DNA from: Pantoea ananatis LMG 2665
GTDB taxonomy: Bacteria; Pseudomonadota; Gammaproteobacteria; Enterobacterales; Enterobacteriaceae
Assembly (NCBI RefSeq): GCF_000710035.2
Contig: NZ_JMJJ01000004.1
Coordinates: 248,001 to 312,000 of the forward strand
Direction: 5' to 3'
Length of the DNA stretch: 64,000 nt
Both the position numbers and the translations under genes were made by a program. Shown in pieces: positions 55,520 to 64,000 of this stretch (positions within the stretch are counted from its first letter, which is position 1; the number at the start of each line of letters is the position of its first letter). A model generated the notes under the pieces. That model searched no databases. It had not been told where the DNA came from and saw only the letters and a list, made by a program, of their open reading frames with translations.

Positions 55520-57187
55520 TTATTTGTAGGCAGACTGGTGAACACCCACGGCACGTCCTGACGGGTCATCCATGTTTTTGAAGGCTTCGTCCCACTCGAT
55601 GGCTTTTGCCGATGAACAGGCAACAGACGGCCCGCCTGGTACGCACTCGGCAGCGCTCGGCAGTGGGAAGAGTTCTTCAAAGATTTCACGGTACAGGTAC
55701 GCTTCTTTCGACCCCGGCGTGTTATACGGGAAACGGAAGTGCGCCGTCGCCAGTTGCTGATCGCTGATTTGTTTGGCCGCGACTTCTTTCAGTGTGTCAA
55801 TCCAGCTGTAACCCACGCCGTCAGAGAACTGCTCTTTCTGGCGCCAGGCCACGCTTTCGGGCAGGTAAGAGGAGAAGCATTCACGCAGAATGTGTTTTTC
55901 CATTTTACCGTTGCTGCCGCACATCTTGTCTTGTGGGTTGATACGCATGGCGACATCCAGGAATTTCTTATCCAGGAACGGCACGCGTGCTTCAACGCCC
56001 CAGGCAGACATCGCTTTGTTGGCGCGTGCGCAGTCAAACATATGCAGGGCCAGCAGTTTGCGAACGTTCTCCTCATGGAACTCTTTCGCGTTTGGCGCCT
56101 TATGGAAATACAGATAACCACCAAAGACTTCGTCAGCCCCTTCGCCTGACAGCACCATTTTGATGCCCATGGCTTTAATCTTACGCGACATCAGGTACAT
56201 CGGTGTGGAGGCGCGAATCGTGGTCACATCATAGGTTTCAATGTGGTAGATCACGTCACGAATCGCATCCAGGCCTTCCTGCACCGTGAAGTGAATTTCG
56301 TGGTGCACCGTACCCAGATGCTCTGCCACCAGTTTGGCCGCTTTCAGATCCGGCGATCCTTCCAGACCGACCGCGAACGAGTGCAGCTGTGGCCACCAGG
56401 CATCAGTTTTATCCTGATCTTCCACGCGTTTGGCCGCGAAACGTTTGGTTACCGCTGAAATAATTGACGAGTCCAGACCACCAGACAGCAGCACGCCATA
56501 CGGAACATCGGACATCAGGTGGCTTTTTACTGACTCTTCCAGCGCATGTTTCAGTTCTGCTGCGTCAGTCACGTTGTTCTCAACGTTCTGGTATTCCATC
56601 CAGTCACGCTGCCAGTAACGACGAATTTCACCGTCGGTGCTGGAAAGGTAGCTTCCCGGCGGGAATTCTTTGATTGAACGGCACACTTGCACCAGCGCTT
56701 TCATTTCTGAGGCGACAAACAGGTTACCGTGCTCATCGTTGCCCATATACAGCGGGATGATACCGATATGGTCACGGCCAATCAGATAGGTGCCTTTGAC
56801 GCTGTCATACAGGATGAAGGCAAACATGCCTTCCAGTTCGTCAAGAAAATCGACACCTTTCTCCTGGTACAGCGCCAGAATCACTTCGCAGTCAGAACCG
56901 GTCTGAAACGCGTAGCGATCGCTTAATTTTGCGCGCAGGGCCTGATGGTTGTAGATCTCACCATTGACTGCCAGTACGTGGGTGTGGTCAGCGTTATACA
57001 GCGGCTGTGCACCGTTGTTCACGTCAACAATTGAGAGGCGCTCATGAGCAAGAATGGCGTGGTCATCGGCGTAAACGCCTGACCAGTCCGGCCCACGGTG
57101 ACGCATCAAACGTGAGCTTTCCAATGCTTTTTTACGTAACTCAACGGGATCGCTTTTCAGATCCAGCACACCAAAAATAGAACACAT
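55520..57187 (-). CDS. asnB: Asparagine synthase B (glutamine-hydrolysing)
   Basis: A 555-residue enzyme. Cys2 (M-C-S-I-F-G) is the glutaminase nucleophile of the N-terminal class II amidotransferase domain, supported by R-L-S-I-V-D and N-G-E-I-Y-N-H. The C-terminal synthetase domain has the ATP-PPi motif L-S-G-G-L-D-S-S near residue 230 and G-E-G-A-D-E-V-F-G-G-Y. It converts aspartate, glutamine and ATP to asparagine. It is a single gene between the tRNA operon and nagD. Confidence 0.97.
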   Translation of the reverse strand: MCSIFGVLDLKSDPVELRKKALESSRLMRHRGPDWSGVYADDHAILAHERLSIVDVNNGAQPLYNADHTHVLAVNGEIYNHQALRAKLSDRYAFQTGSDCEVILALYQEKGVDFLDELEGMFAFILYDSVKGTYLIGRDHIGIIPLYMGNDEHGNLFVASEMKALVQVCRSIKEFPPGSYLSSTDGEIRRYWQRDWMEYQNVENNVTDAAELKHALEESVKSHLMSDVPYGVLLSGGLDSSIISAVTKRFAAKRVEDQDKTDAWWPQLHSFAVGLEGSPDLKAAKLVAEHLGTVHHEIHFTVQEGLDAIRDVIYHIETYDVTTIRASTPMYLMSRKIKAMGIKMVLSGEGADEVFGGYLYFHKAPNAKEFHEENVRKLLALHMFDCARANKAMSAWGVEARVPFLDKKFLDVAMRINPQDKMCGSNGKMEKHILRECFSSYLPESVAWRQKEQFSDGVGYSWIDTLKEVAAKQISDQQLATAHFRFPYNTPGSKEAYLYREIFEELFPLPSAAECVPGGPSVACSSAKAIEWDEAFKNMDDPSGRAVGVHQSAYK

Positions 57188-57491
57188 ATCTGACTCCTGA
57201 ACTCACCTGCGGCGATGTAATTTTACGTTTGTCCGGCAGCCTGTGGCTGCGTGATGTATAAGAAAATGCGTTATTTACGGTCCCCAATGCAAGAGGAATC
57301 GTATTTTGCTGATGAAAATGTTGTTGTGTGGCGAGGTATATTGAATTTTATCTAACAGAATTGGGTTTTTATTGTTGAATCGGCAATGAAATGAAATTTC
57401 AGCACGCTTTTTGAGCGAGGATAACGGGCGCAGAGAGCCATAAAGGTGAGACGCACCACAGAATCTGGCAGTGCGTCATAAGAGAAATGAA
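57188..57491. other. nagD-asnB gap
   Basis: The 304-nt gap should hold the asnB promoter on its left side. A 7-bp inverted repeat (GACGCAC at 57450 with GTGCGTC at 57471) lies 15-40 nt past the nagD stop and may end the nag operon. Nothing else is recognisable. Confidence 0.5.
57450..57477 (-). terminator. Possible terminator after nagD
   Basis: Arms GACGCAC and GTGCGTC with a 14-nt partly paired loop. The T tract is weak. Confidence 0.4.
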
Positions 57492-58244
57492 TCAAAAGAG
57501 GTCGATATCGGCAACAGACGGGAAAATCCAGTCAGGACGGAAAGGCATCGCATCAATGTCGGTAAGCGTGGATACGCCAGAAAGCACCAGAATCGTTTCC
57601 AGACCGGCCTGAAAACCAGCGAGGATATCGGTACGAAGATTATCGCCCACGATAACCGTTTCCTCTGAATGGGCCTGCATCTTGTTCAGCGCGGCGCGCA
57701 TGATGTAGGGGCTGGGCTTGCCAACGTAAAATGGCCTGCGACCTGAAATCTTTTCAATACCGGCACACAGTGCGCCACAGGCGGGCACAAAGCCCCGGGC
57801 ATGCGTATCGGGATTGGTTGCAATGAACCGCGCGCCGTTTGCCACAAAGAAAGCGGCCTTGTGCATCATGTCCCAGTTGAATGAGCGGGTTTCCCCGACG
57901 ATAACGAAATCCGGGTTAACGTCAGTGATGGTAAAACCGGCTTTATACAGCTCGTGTACCAGCGCACCTTCGCCAATGACATAGGCTTTTTTGCCTTCCT
58001 GGCGGCGTAAAAAGTCCGCGGTGGCCATGGCTGAGGTGTAAAACACCGAATCCGGTATGTCGATTCCCGCTGAGGAAAAACGGTTTGCCAAATCACGCGC
58101 CGTTTGTGAAGGATAATTGGTCAGCACCACCAATGGCATGTCTTTCGCCAGGATGCGCTGCAAAAATTCTTTCGCGCCGGGCACTGCGGTATTGTCGTGC
58201 ATCAGCACGCCATCGATATCACAAATTACATTTTTAATCGTCAT
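57492..58244 (-). CDS. nagD: UMP phosphatase NagD (HAD family)
   Basis: A 250-residue HAD phosphatase, last gene of nagBACD. The nucleophile motif is D-I-D-G-V-L near residue 9, T-N-Y-P-S is motif II, and V-G-D-N-L-R-T-D motif IV near the C terminus. In E. coli it dephosphorylates nucleoside monophosphates, best UMP. It lies 40 nt after nagC. Confidence 0.96.
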   Translation of the reverse strand: MTIKNVICDIDGVLMHDNTAVPGAKEFLQRILAKDMPLVVLTNYPSQTARDLANRFSSAGIDIPDSVFYTSAMATADFLRRQEGKKAYVIGEGALVHELYKAGFTITDVNPDFVIVGETRSFNWDMMHKAAFFVANGARFIATNPDTHARGFVPACGALCAGIEKISGRRPFYVGKPSPYIMRAALNKMQAHSEETVIVGDNLRTDILAGFQAGLETILVLSGVSTLTDIDAMPFRPDWIFPSVADIDLF

Positions 58245-58284
58245 AAAGGGGTTCCGATACGCGCCGCGCTGAGTAAGGCCGCGC

Positions 58285-59505
58285 TTAGTCTTCCAAAAGA
58301 TGTTGCAGCAGAATGCCGTTTAACATCGCCCGTTTTGCCAGGGCAAAGGCCCCAATCGCGGAGCGGTGATCGAGTTGTGAACGCACCACCGGCAGATGTT
58401 TACGGAAGGCCGCCAGCGCCTGGGTATTAATGCAACTTTCTATGGCCGGGAGCAACACGCGTTCAGCTTCCGTAATTTCGCCGGCCAACACAATTTTTTG
58501 CGGATTAAACAGGTTAATGGCGATAGCAATGGCTTTACCCAGATAGCGACCCACGTATTCGACAACTTCACTTGCCAGCGCATCGCCCTGGTTCGCCGCC
58601 TGACAGATGTGCGGCATCTGGCAGGCATCCTGAGTCAATATGCTGGGGTAGCCTTTATTCAACAGCTCTCTGACGCGCTGTTCAATGGCGCCATTCGCCG
58701 CGATGGTTTCAAGGCAGCCAAAGTTACCGCAATGGCAGCGTTCCCCGAGCGGATCGACCTGAATATGGCCGATTTCACCCACGTTGCCATTACTGCCCAG
58801 GAATATTTGTCCGTTGGCAATAATCCCTGCGCCCGTTCCCCGATGCAGTCGCACTAATATGGAATCAGCACAATCACGGGTTGCGCCAAAATAGTGCTCT
58901 GCCAGCGCCAGACTGCGAATGTCATGACCCACAAAGCTGGTCACCTTAAAGCGTTTTTTCAGGTTGGCCACCAGAGGCCACTGGTCCACCGTAATGTGCG
59001 GCATATAACGGATAACGCCATTATGCGGATCGACCAGGCCAGGCAGAATCACCGAAATGGCTATCAGCTCACGAATTTTCGCTTCGCTCTGCTGAATAAA
59101 ATGCGCAACGGCATCGAACAGCGCCTGCTCCAGCGTGTCCTGTGTGGTTTGCGGCAGGGGATAATCCTGCTGAGCCAGTGATTTGCCGCTTAAATCGAAC
59201 AGCGTTAAGGTCGCATCGTTGCGGCCGAGGCGCACGCCGATAGTGTGAAAGTGACGGGTTTCAGTGACGATGGAGATCGCGCGGCGTCCGCCGGTGGACG
59301 CCTGCTGGTCCACCTCCTTGATCAGGCCGCGCTCAATAAGCTGGCGGGTAATTTTGGTCACACTGGCGGGCGCGAGTTGGCTCAGATCCGCAATCTGAAT
59401 GCGCGAAATCGGTCCCTGTTGGTCGATTAACCGGTAGACGGCTGCGCTGTTCAGTTGTTTGACAAGATCGACATTTCCAATTTGTGTCTGGCCGCCAGTA
59501 GTCAT
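58285..59505 (-). CDS. nagC: N-acetylglucosamine repressor NagC
   Basis: A 406-residue ROK-family repressor. The N-terminal winged helix-turn-helix (I-S-R-I-Q-I-A-D-L-S, then S-V-T-K-I-T-R-Q-L) binds operators. The ROK domain has G-T-G-A-G-I and the zinc cluster C-H-C-G-N-F-G-C-L-E. It represses the divergent nag genes until GlcNAc-6-P binds. It lies 7 nt after nagA. Confidence 0.97.
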   Translation of the reverse strand: MTTGGQTQIGNVDLVKQLNSAAVYRLIDQQGPISRIQIADLSQLAPASVTKITRQLIERGLIKEVDQQASTGGRRAISIVTETRHFHTIGVRLGRNDATLTLFDLSGKSLAQQDYPLPQTTQDTLEQALFDAVAHFIQQSEAKIRELIAISVILPGLVDPHNGVIRYMPHITVDQWPLVANLKKRFKVTSFVGHDIRSLALAEHYFGATRDCADSILVRLHRGTGAGIIANGQIFLGSNGNVGEIGHIQVDPLGERCHCGNFGCLETIAANGAIEQRVRELLNKGYPSILTQDACQMPHICQAANQGDALASEVVEYVGRYLGKAIAIAINLFNPQKIVLAGEITEAERVLLPAIESCINTQALAAFRKHLPVVRSQLDHRSAIGAFALAKRAMLNGILLQHLLED

Positions 59506-59512
59506 TCAGTGC

Positions 59513-60661
59513 TTACTCGCTCAGGACGTTATCTCCATTGACTAACGTCTTAATAATTTTAAAGTCGCGTGTAAATACGGTCAGATTGGCGAGTTTTCCT
59601 GCCTGGATAGTGCCTGACTGTTTTTCTACGCCCATTGCCCGTGCCGGATAAAGTGATGCCATGCGCAGCGCTTCATCCAGTGGAATGCCTGCATGTTCAA
59701 CGCTGTTTTGCACGGCTTCGATCATCGTCAGTGCTGAACCGCTCAGCGTGCCATGTTCATCAACACAGAGTCCATCACGATAATATATTGTTTTACCAGC
59801 AAAAATAAACTTATCGATTGTGGCACCTGCGGGCGCAGTGGCATCGGTTACCAGGACCAGCTTGTCACCCTTAATGCGTTTGGCATTACGAACGTTAGCG
59901 TAATGAACATGTAAACCATCCGCAATGATGCCGCAGTATACATCAGGCGCATCAAACAGCGCACCGATTAGGCCTGGCTCACGCCCTGCAAAGGCCGGCA
60001 TGGCATTATAAAGGTGCGTCGCAAAGGTGATGCCGGCGGCAAAACCCGCTTTGGCTTCTTCGAAAGTGGCATTGGAATGACCCGCAGACACCACAATACC
60101 GGCGTCGCTGAGTTGGCGAATCACGGCGCTTCCGACGCTTTCTGGCGCCAGTGTGACCTTGCTAATCACATCCGCATTCGCACACAGGAAATCGACCATC
60201 TTCGGATCGGGCTGGCGAATAAGGGCAGGGTTATGGGTGCCTTTTTTGGCGACGTTCAGCCACGGACCTTCCAGATGTAATCCCAGCAGAAAGTGGGGAT
60301 ACTTCTGCAAAAAGGCGCGCATTGTTTCGACGGCGCGCACCATGAGTTCGTCACTGCTGGTAATCAGCGTTGGCAGAAAGCTGGTGCAGCCGGATTTAAC
60401 ATTGGCGCGGTGCATGGTTTCCAGCGTTTCCACGCTGATGGCATGGATATCGTCATTAAACTGCACGCCTCCACAGCCGTTAAGCTGCAGGTCAATAAAG
60501 CCGGGTGCGATAATCGCGCCCCCAACATCCTGCTGTTCTATTTCTGGCGGCAAGGCTGCCAGAGAGCAAACCCGCTCAATTTTGCCGTCAGCGATGACGA
60601 CAGCATGATGATCGAAAATGTCATCGCCGCTGTAGATACGGCCGTTCACTAATGCGTACAT
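59513..60661 (-). CDS. nagA: N-acetylglucosamine-6-phosphate deacetylase NagA
   Basis: A 382-residue amidohydrolase, the E. coli length. Metal and substrate motifs are [30 protein letters not shown] and V-T-D-A-T. It yields GlcN-6-P and acetate for NagB. GGGAGAA precedes the ATG. It lies 60 nt after nagB. Confidence 0.97.
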   Translation of the reverse strand: MYALVNGRIYSGDDIFDHHAVVIADGKIERVCSLAALPPEIEQQDVGGAIIAPGFIDLQLNGCGGVQFNDDIHAISVETLETMHRANVKSGCTSFLPTLITSSDELMVRAVETMRAFLQKYPHFLLGLHLEGPWLNVAKKGTHNPALIRQPDPKMVDFLCANADVISKVTLAPESVGSAVIRQLSDAGIVVSAGHSNATFEEAKAGFAAGITFATHLYNAMPAFAGREPGLIGALFDAPDVYCGIIADGLHVHYANVRNAKRIKGDKLVLVTDATAPAGATIDKFIFAGKTIYYRDGLCVDEHGTLSGSALTMIEAVQNSVEHAGIPLDEALRMASLYPARAMGVEKQSGTIQAGKLANLTVFTRDFKIIKTLVNGDNVLSE

Positions 60662-60721
60662 CTTGTTCTCCCGGCTTGCCTGCCGTTAACGCGTCTAACC
60701 GCAGGTGACGAAATGATTGTG

Positions 60722-61522
60722 TTAAACGCCCTGCATATTTTCCGCTTCCATTTCACGGAAGTATTTCACCGTTTTTACTTTTAGCTCCATGGTGGCAGGC
60801 TCATCACAGACCACCACGGATTTAGGATGAAGCTGCAGGCAGCTAATCGTCCACATATGGTTCACGTTCCCTTCAACAGCAGCCTGCAACGCCTGGGCTT
60901 TTACGTGCCCGGTGACCAGGATCATGACTTCTTCGGCATCCAGCAGCGTACCAACACCGACTGTCAGCGCGTATTTGGGTACCTGATCCACATCACCGTT
61001 GAAAAAACGCGAGTTCGCTACGCGCGTGTCGTGCGTCAGGGTTTTAATCCGGGTGCGTGAAGACAGAGATGAGGCGGGTTCATTAAACGCGATATGCCCA
61101 TCGTTACCAACGCCGCCCATAAACAGGTGAATTTTACCCAGTGTCCGAATTTTATCTTCATAACGGCGACATTCTGCGTCAATATCTGGCGCATTACCAT
61201 TCAGTAAATTGATATTTTCTGGTTGGATATCAACGTGGTCGAAGAAATTGCGGTACATAAAGCTGTGATAGCTTTCCGGATGCTCTTTCGGCAAGCCAAC
61301 GTATTCGTCCATGTTAAAGGTCACGACATGTTTAAAGCTGACCTGGCCCGCTTTGTGCATGTCAATCAGGTGTTTATAGGCTTCCAGCGGTGTTCCGCCC
61401 GTGGGCAGTCCCAGGATAAAAGGCTTGTCAGCACGGGGATTAAACGCATTGATGCGATTGACGATATGGCGTGCCGCCCATTTGCCGACCTGAGTTGGGG
61501 TGGATAAAGGAATCAGTCTCAT
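60722..61522 (-). CDS. nagB: Glucosamine-6-phosphate deaminase NagB
   Basis: A 266-residue enzyme, the E. coli length. It converts GlcN-6-P to fructose-6-P and ammonia. Conserved blocks are [16 protein letters not shown] and [14 protein letters not shown] 61522 fits the E. coli start (M-R-L-I-P-L); the open frame to 61702 is non-coding leader. First gene of the nagBACD operon. Confidence 0.97.
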   Translation of the reverse strand: MRLIPLSTPTQVGKWAARHIVNRINAFNPRADKPFILGLPTGGTPLEAYKHLIDMHKAGQVSFKHVVTFNMDEYVGLPKEHPESYHSFMYRNFFDHVDIQPENINLLNGNAPDIDAECRRYEDKIRTLGKIHLFMGGVGNDGHIAFNEPASSLSSRTRIKTLTHDTRVANSRFFNGDVDQVPKYALTVGVGTLLDAEEVMILVTGHVKAQALQAAVEGNVNHMWTISCLQLHPKSVVVCDEPATMELKVKTVKYFREMEAENMQGV

Positions 61523-61618
61523 ATTGCACCTCGAATGTGAGTTAACGGTCAGACGTGCAGCTATTACGCGGGTCAGGCCTGAAGTGGCAGGCGCAAAGGG
61601 TGTTAGAAAGCGCACATC

Positions 61619-61642
61619 TTGATATTTCGCATCATAAAATAA
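61619..61642. promoter_or_regulatory. Candidate NagC operator near nagB
   Basis: The AT-rich imperfect dyad (TTGATATTTCGC half and the opposite half ending AAAATAA) has the spacing of NagC boxes. Together with the box at 61715 it would allow NagC-mediated looping between nagB and nagE as in E. coli. Confidence 0.5.
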
Positions 61643-61687
61643 GTTTGCCTTTATAGCCAGTGAGAGTGACCTTAAAAATCGATTTAT

Positions 61688-61703
61688 GGTGATAATTGTC
61701 ACA
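61688..61703. promoter_or_regulatory. CRP-like site between nagB and nagE
   Basis: GGTGA-N6-TCACA differs from the CRP core TGTGA-N6-TCACA by one base. It is between the two NagC-like boxes, as in E. coli. Confidence 0.6.
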
Positions 61704-61714
61704 GATAGTAGCTA

Positions 61715-61735
61715 TTAATTTGTGAAGCGAATTAA
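61715..61735. promoter_or_regulatory. Candidate NagC operator near nagE
   Basis: Perfect TTAATT and AATTAA arms flank a 9-bp centre (TGTGAAGCG), the AT-rich dyad type bound by NagC. It lies about 115 nt before the nagE start. Confidence 0.6.
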
Positions 61736-61847
61736 ATTGTTATTACACTCCACAGCATTGAGTGTAATGCCGTAAGAGGCTTGCTGCTGACATAACAACA
61801 TTAAGCGGCAGCATAGCTACAGAGTCAGTTCATAGGGGGAAGGGTCA

Positions 61848-63884
61848 ATGTTAAGTTATTTACAACGAGTGGGACGGGCGCTGATGGTGCCGGTCGCCAC
61901 TTTGCCTGCTGCAGCAATACTTATGGGGATCGGCTACTGGATCGATCCGGACAGCTGGGGCGCGGGCAATGCCTTTGCCGCCCTGCTGATTAAATCCGGT
62001 GGCGCGATCATTGAAAACATGTCGGTGCTGTTCGCGATTGGCGTGGCGTACGGTATGTCAAAAGATAAAGACGGCGCGGCCGCACTCACCGGCTTCGTTG
62101 GTTTCCTGGTCGTGACGACGTTGTGTTCGCCTGCCGCCGTGGCGATGATTCAGAAAATACCGGTGGCTGACGTCCCTGCGGCCTTTGGGAAAATCAGCAA
62201 TCAGTTTGTCGGTATTCTGGTTGGGGTTCTGTCAGCCGAAGTCTACAACCGCTTTAGCCATGTTGAACTGCCCAAAGCGTTCTCGTTCTTCAGCGGCCGT
62301 CGTCTGGTCCCGATTCTGGTCTCGTTCCTGATGATTCTGGTCGCGTTCATCCTGATGTATATCTGGCCAGTCATCTTTAATGGTCTGGTGAGCTTTGGTG
62401 AGCATATCCAGAAGCTGGGATCGGTAGGGGCTGGCGTCTATGCCTTCTTCAACCGATTGCTTATTCCGGTAGGCTTACATCATGCGCTGAACTCCGTGTT
62501 CTGGTTCGACGTCGCGGGCATTAACGACATTCCTAAATTCCTCGGCGGTGCGCAGTCGCTGGCGAATGGCACCGCTATTCCGGGCATCACGGGCCGTTAT
62601 CAGGCGGGCTTCTTCCCTATCATGATGTTCGGTTTACCCGGCGCAGCGCTGGCGATTTACCATTGTGCTCGTCCTGAAAATCGGGCGAAGGTCGGCGGGA
62701 TCATGTTGGCGGCGGCTTTTGCCGCCTTCTTTACCGGCATTACCGAACCACTGGAATTTTCCTTTATGTTCGTGGCACCGGTACTTTATGTCATCCATGC
62801 TGTGTTGACCGGTCTGTCTGTGTTTATTGCTGCCAGCATGCATTGGATTGCCGGCTTTGGTTTCAGCGCGGGGCTGGTGGACATGGTGCTCTCATCCCGC
62901 AATCCCCTGGCGACGCACTGGTACATGCTGATTCCGCAAGGGCTGGTGTTCTTCGTTATCTACTATGTTGTGTTCCGTTTCACCATCAAAAAATTCAACC
63001 TGATGACGCCGGGCCGTGAACTGGCGGTTGCTGGCGATGAAACCGATGGTTATGACGTGAATGTGGATACTACCGACAACGGTGAGAGCGCGACCGAATC
63101 TCTGGCGCGTCGTTACATTGGCGCGGTGGGCGGTTCAGACAACTTAACCGCGATCGATGCCTGCATTACGCGTCTGCGTCTGAATGTGAAGGATGCCGGG
63201 CAGGTTAATGAAGGCGTGGCGAAACGCCTGGGTGCCTCAGGTGTGATCCGCCTGAACAAGCAGAGCGTTCAGATAATCGTCGGCACACAGGCTGAAAGTA
63301 TCGCCATGGCCATGAAAAAAGTGTTGGTGAAAGGCCCGGTTGCAGCCGCTACCGCCAGCACCGCCAGCGCACCCGCTGCGGCCAGCGACGTGAAACCTCA
63401 GGCTGTGTTAAACAGTGAAAAACGCGTTATCGCGACTTTAGTGGCGCCCGTGAGCGGTGAAATTGTGCCGCTGGATGCCGTACCGGATGAGGCTTTTGCC
63501 AGTAAAGCGGTCGGCGACGGTGTGGCAATCAAACCCAGCGACAAGCGCGTTGTGGCCCCCATTGCGGGCACCGTGGTGAAAATCTTTAACACTAACCATG
63601 CGTTCTGCCTGGAAAGTGAAAACGGGGTGGAGATCGTGGTGCACATGGGGCTGGATACCGTGGCGCTGGGCGGTCAGGGCTTTACCCGTTTAGTGGAAGA
63701 GGGCGCTCAGGTCACGGCAGGTCAGCCGGTGCTGGAGATGGATCTTGACTATCTCAACGCCCATGCCCGCTCGATGATAAGTCCGGTGGTGGTCAGCAAT
63801 ATTGAAGACTTCGCAGGATTAACGCTGTTGACGCAGGGCCAGGTGATCGCGGGTGAAACCCCGCTGTATGAAATTAAAGGCTAA
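61848..63884 (+). CDS. nagE: PTS N-acetylglucosamine-specific EIICBA transporter NagE
   Basis: A 678-residue phosphotransferase transporter. The N-terminal IIC domain (about residues 1-385) has about ten membrane segments. IIB carries phospho-accepting C439 (D-A-C-I-T-R-L-R), and IIA carries H599 (V-V-H-M-G-L-D-T). It imports and phosphorylates GlcNAc. The linker between IIB and IIA (about residues 493-520) is Ala/Ser/Thr-rich and makes the protein about 30 residues longer than E. coli NagE. It is divergent from nagB. A terminator follows. Confidence 0.97.
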   Translation: MLSYLQRVGRALMVPVATLPAAAILMGIGYWIDPDSWGAGNAFAALLIKSGGAIIENMSVLFAIGVAYGMSKDKDGAAALTGFVGFLVVTTLCSPAAVAMIQKIPVADVPAAFGKISNQFVGILVGVLSAEVYNRFSHVELPKAFSFFSGRRLVPILVSFLMILVAFILMYIWPVIFNGLVSFGEHIQKLGSVGAGVYAFFNRLLIPVGLHHALNSVFWFDVAGINDIPKFLGGAQSLANGTAIPGITGRYQAGFFPIMMFGLPGAALAIYHCARPENRAKVGGIMLAAAFAAFFTGITEPLEFSFMFVAPVLYVIHAVLTGLSVFIAASMHWIAGFGFSAGLVDMVLSSRNPLATHWYMLIPQGLVFFVIYYVVFRFTIKKFNLMTPGRELAVAGDETDGYDVNVDTTDNGESATESLARRYIGAVGGSDNLTAIDACITRLRLNVKDAGQVNEGVAKRLGASGVIRLNKQSVQIIVGTQAESIAMAMKKVLVKGPVAAATASTASAPAAASDVKPQAVLNSEKRVIATLVAPVSGEIVPLDAVPDEAFASKAVGDGVAIKPSDKRVVAPIAGTVVKIFNTNHAFCLESENGVEIVVHMGLDTVALGGQGFTRLVEEGAQVTAGQPVLEMDLDYLNAHARSMISPVVVSNIEDFAGLTLLTQGQVIAGETPLYEIKG

Positions 63885-63901
63885 TTCGCTGTATCAACAA
63901 C

Positions 63902-63931
63902 AAAAGGCAGGAAGCGATTCCTGCCTTTTTT
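63902..63931 (+). terminator. nagE terminator
   Basis: AAAAGGCAGGAA and TTCCTGCCTTTT arms with a GCGA loop and a T run. It is 17 nt past the nagE stop. Confidence 0.92.
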
Positions 63932-64000
63932 ATTTTAAACGCCCAACAAACGGTTGTTTCTCTGCAACGCTTTGTGGATCATACCCGGATATTACGTGGT

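Noticed and set aside
1..64000. CRISPR arrays, insertion sequences, prophage genes, toxin-antitoxin or defence islands
   Set aside because: No spaced direct repeats, transposase, integrase, phage structural genes or recognisable defence proteins were seen on either strand.

Overview
The window is a chromosomal segment of a member of the Enterobacterales. From about 26 kb to the right end, gene order and protein sequences follow the Escherichia coli pagP-cspE-tatE-lipA-lipB-dacA-rlpA-mrdBA-rlmH-rsfS-nadD-holA-lptE-leuS-ybeL-gltIJKL-lnt-corC-ybeY-phoL-miaB-ubiF-tRNA-asnB-nagDCAB-nagE block almost gene for gene. The left part is accessory. A family 28 polygalacturonase, a chaperone-usher pilus and a PhoB-type acid phosphatase promoter suggest a plant- or soil-associated genus such as Erwinia or Pantoea. 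That placement is inference; no 16S or marker comparison was possible.

Region by region. (1) 1-6666 is clearly AT-rich and holds the distal part of a chaperone-usher fimbrial operon: usher 3' end, chaperone, four minor pilins and a two-domain adhesin. A 1.3-kb AT-rich gap with inverted repeats follows, then a single-domain EAL (c-di-GMP phosphodiesterase-like) gene. It looks like a horizontally acquired cassette. (2) 6.8-26 kb is a mosaic of mostly single-gene units: a DUF6694-type lipoprotein, a methyltransferase, a polygalacturonase, an unknown secreted protein, a relic of a MalY/PatB-type aminotransferase, a DUF1275 membrane protein, a lipid kinase, a cupin, a DUF4186 protein, an LEA-like periplasmic protein, an AI-2E family exporter, a PAP2 phosphatase, a zinc alcohol dehydrogenase, the serine permease SdaC, an iron-type substrate-binding protein, an RcnB/CigR-like protein, the sugar phosphatase SupH, an iron alcohol dehydrogenase divergent from gntT, a small unknown protein, and the 27-residue membrane protein YohP. 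(3) 26.5-64 kb is the conserved core.

How the genes work together. The core holds several functional modules: lipoate synthesis (lipA, lipB); cell elongation and septal peptidoglycan (mrdA, mrdB, dacA, rlpA); envelope lipoprotein and LPS assembly (lnt, lptE, pagP); translation and ribosome maturation (leuS, rsfS, rlmH, ybeY, phoL, miaB, seven tRNAs); glutamate/aspartate uptake (gltIJKL, with a probable SroC RNA in the gltI-gltJ gap); and N-acetylglucosamine uptake and breakdown (nagE divergent from nagBACD, with NagC- and CRP-like sites between them).

Regulatory sites readable in the sequence include an 15/18 Pho box before the acid phosphatase, two abutting GntR operators before gntT, a Fur-like box before the orphan binding protein, a PurR-like box before sdaC, and a stringent-type promoter before the tRNA operon. 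No CRISPR array, insertion sequence, prophage or rRNA was seen. I found no convincing wholly new multi-gene system. The most unusual material is the fimbrial/EAL island with its unexplained structured intergenic region.
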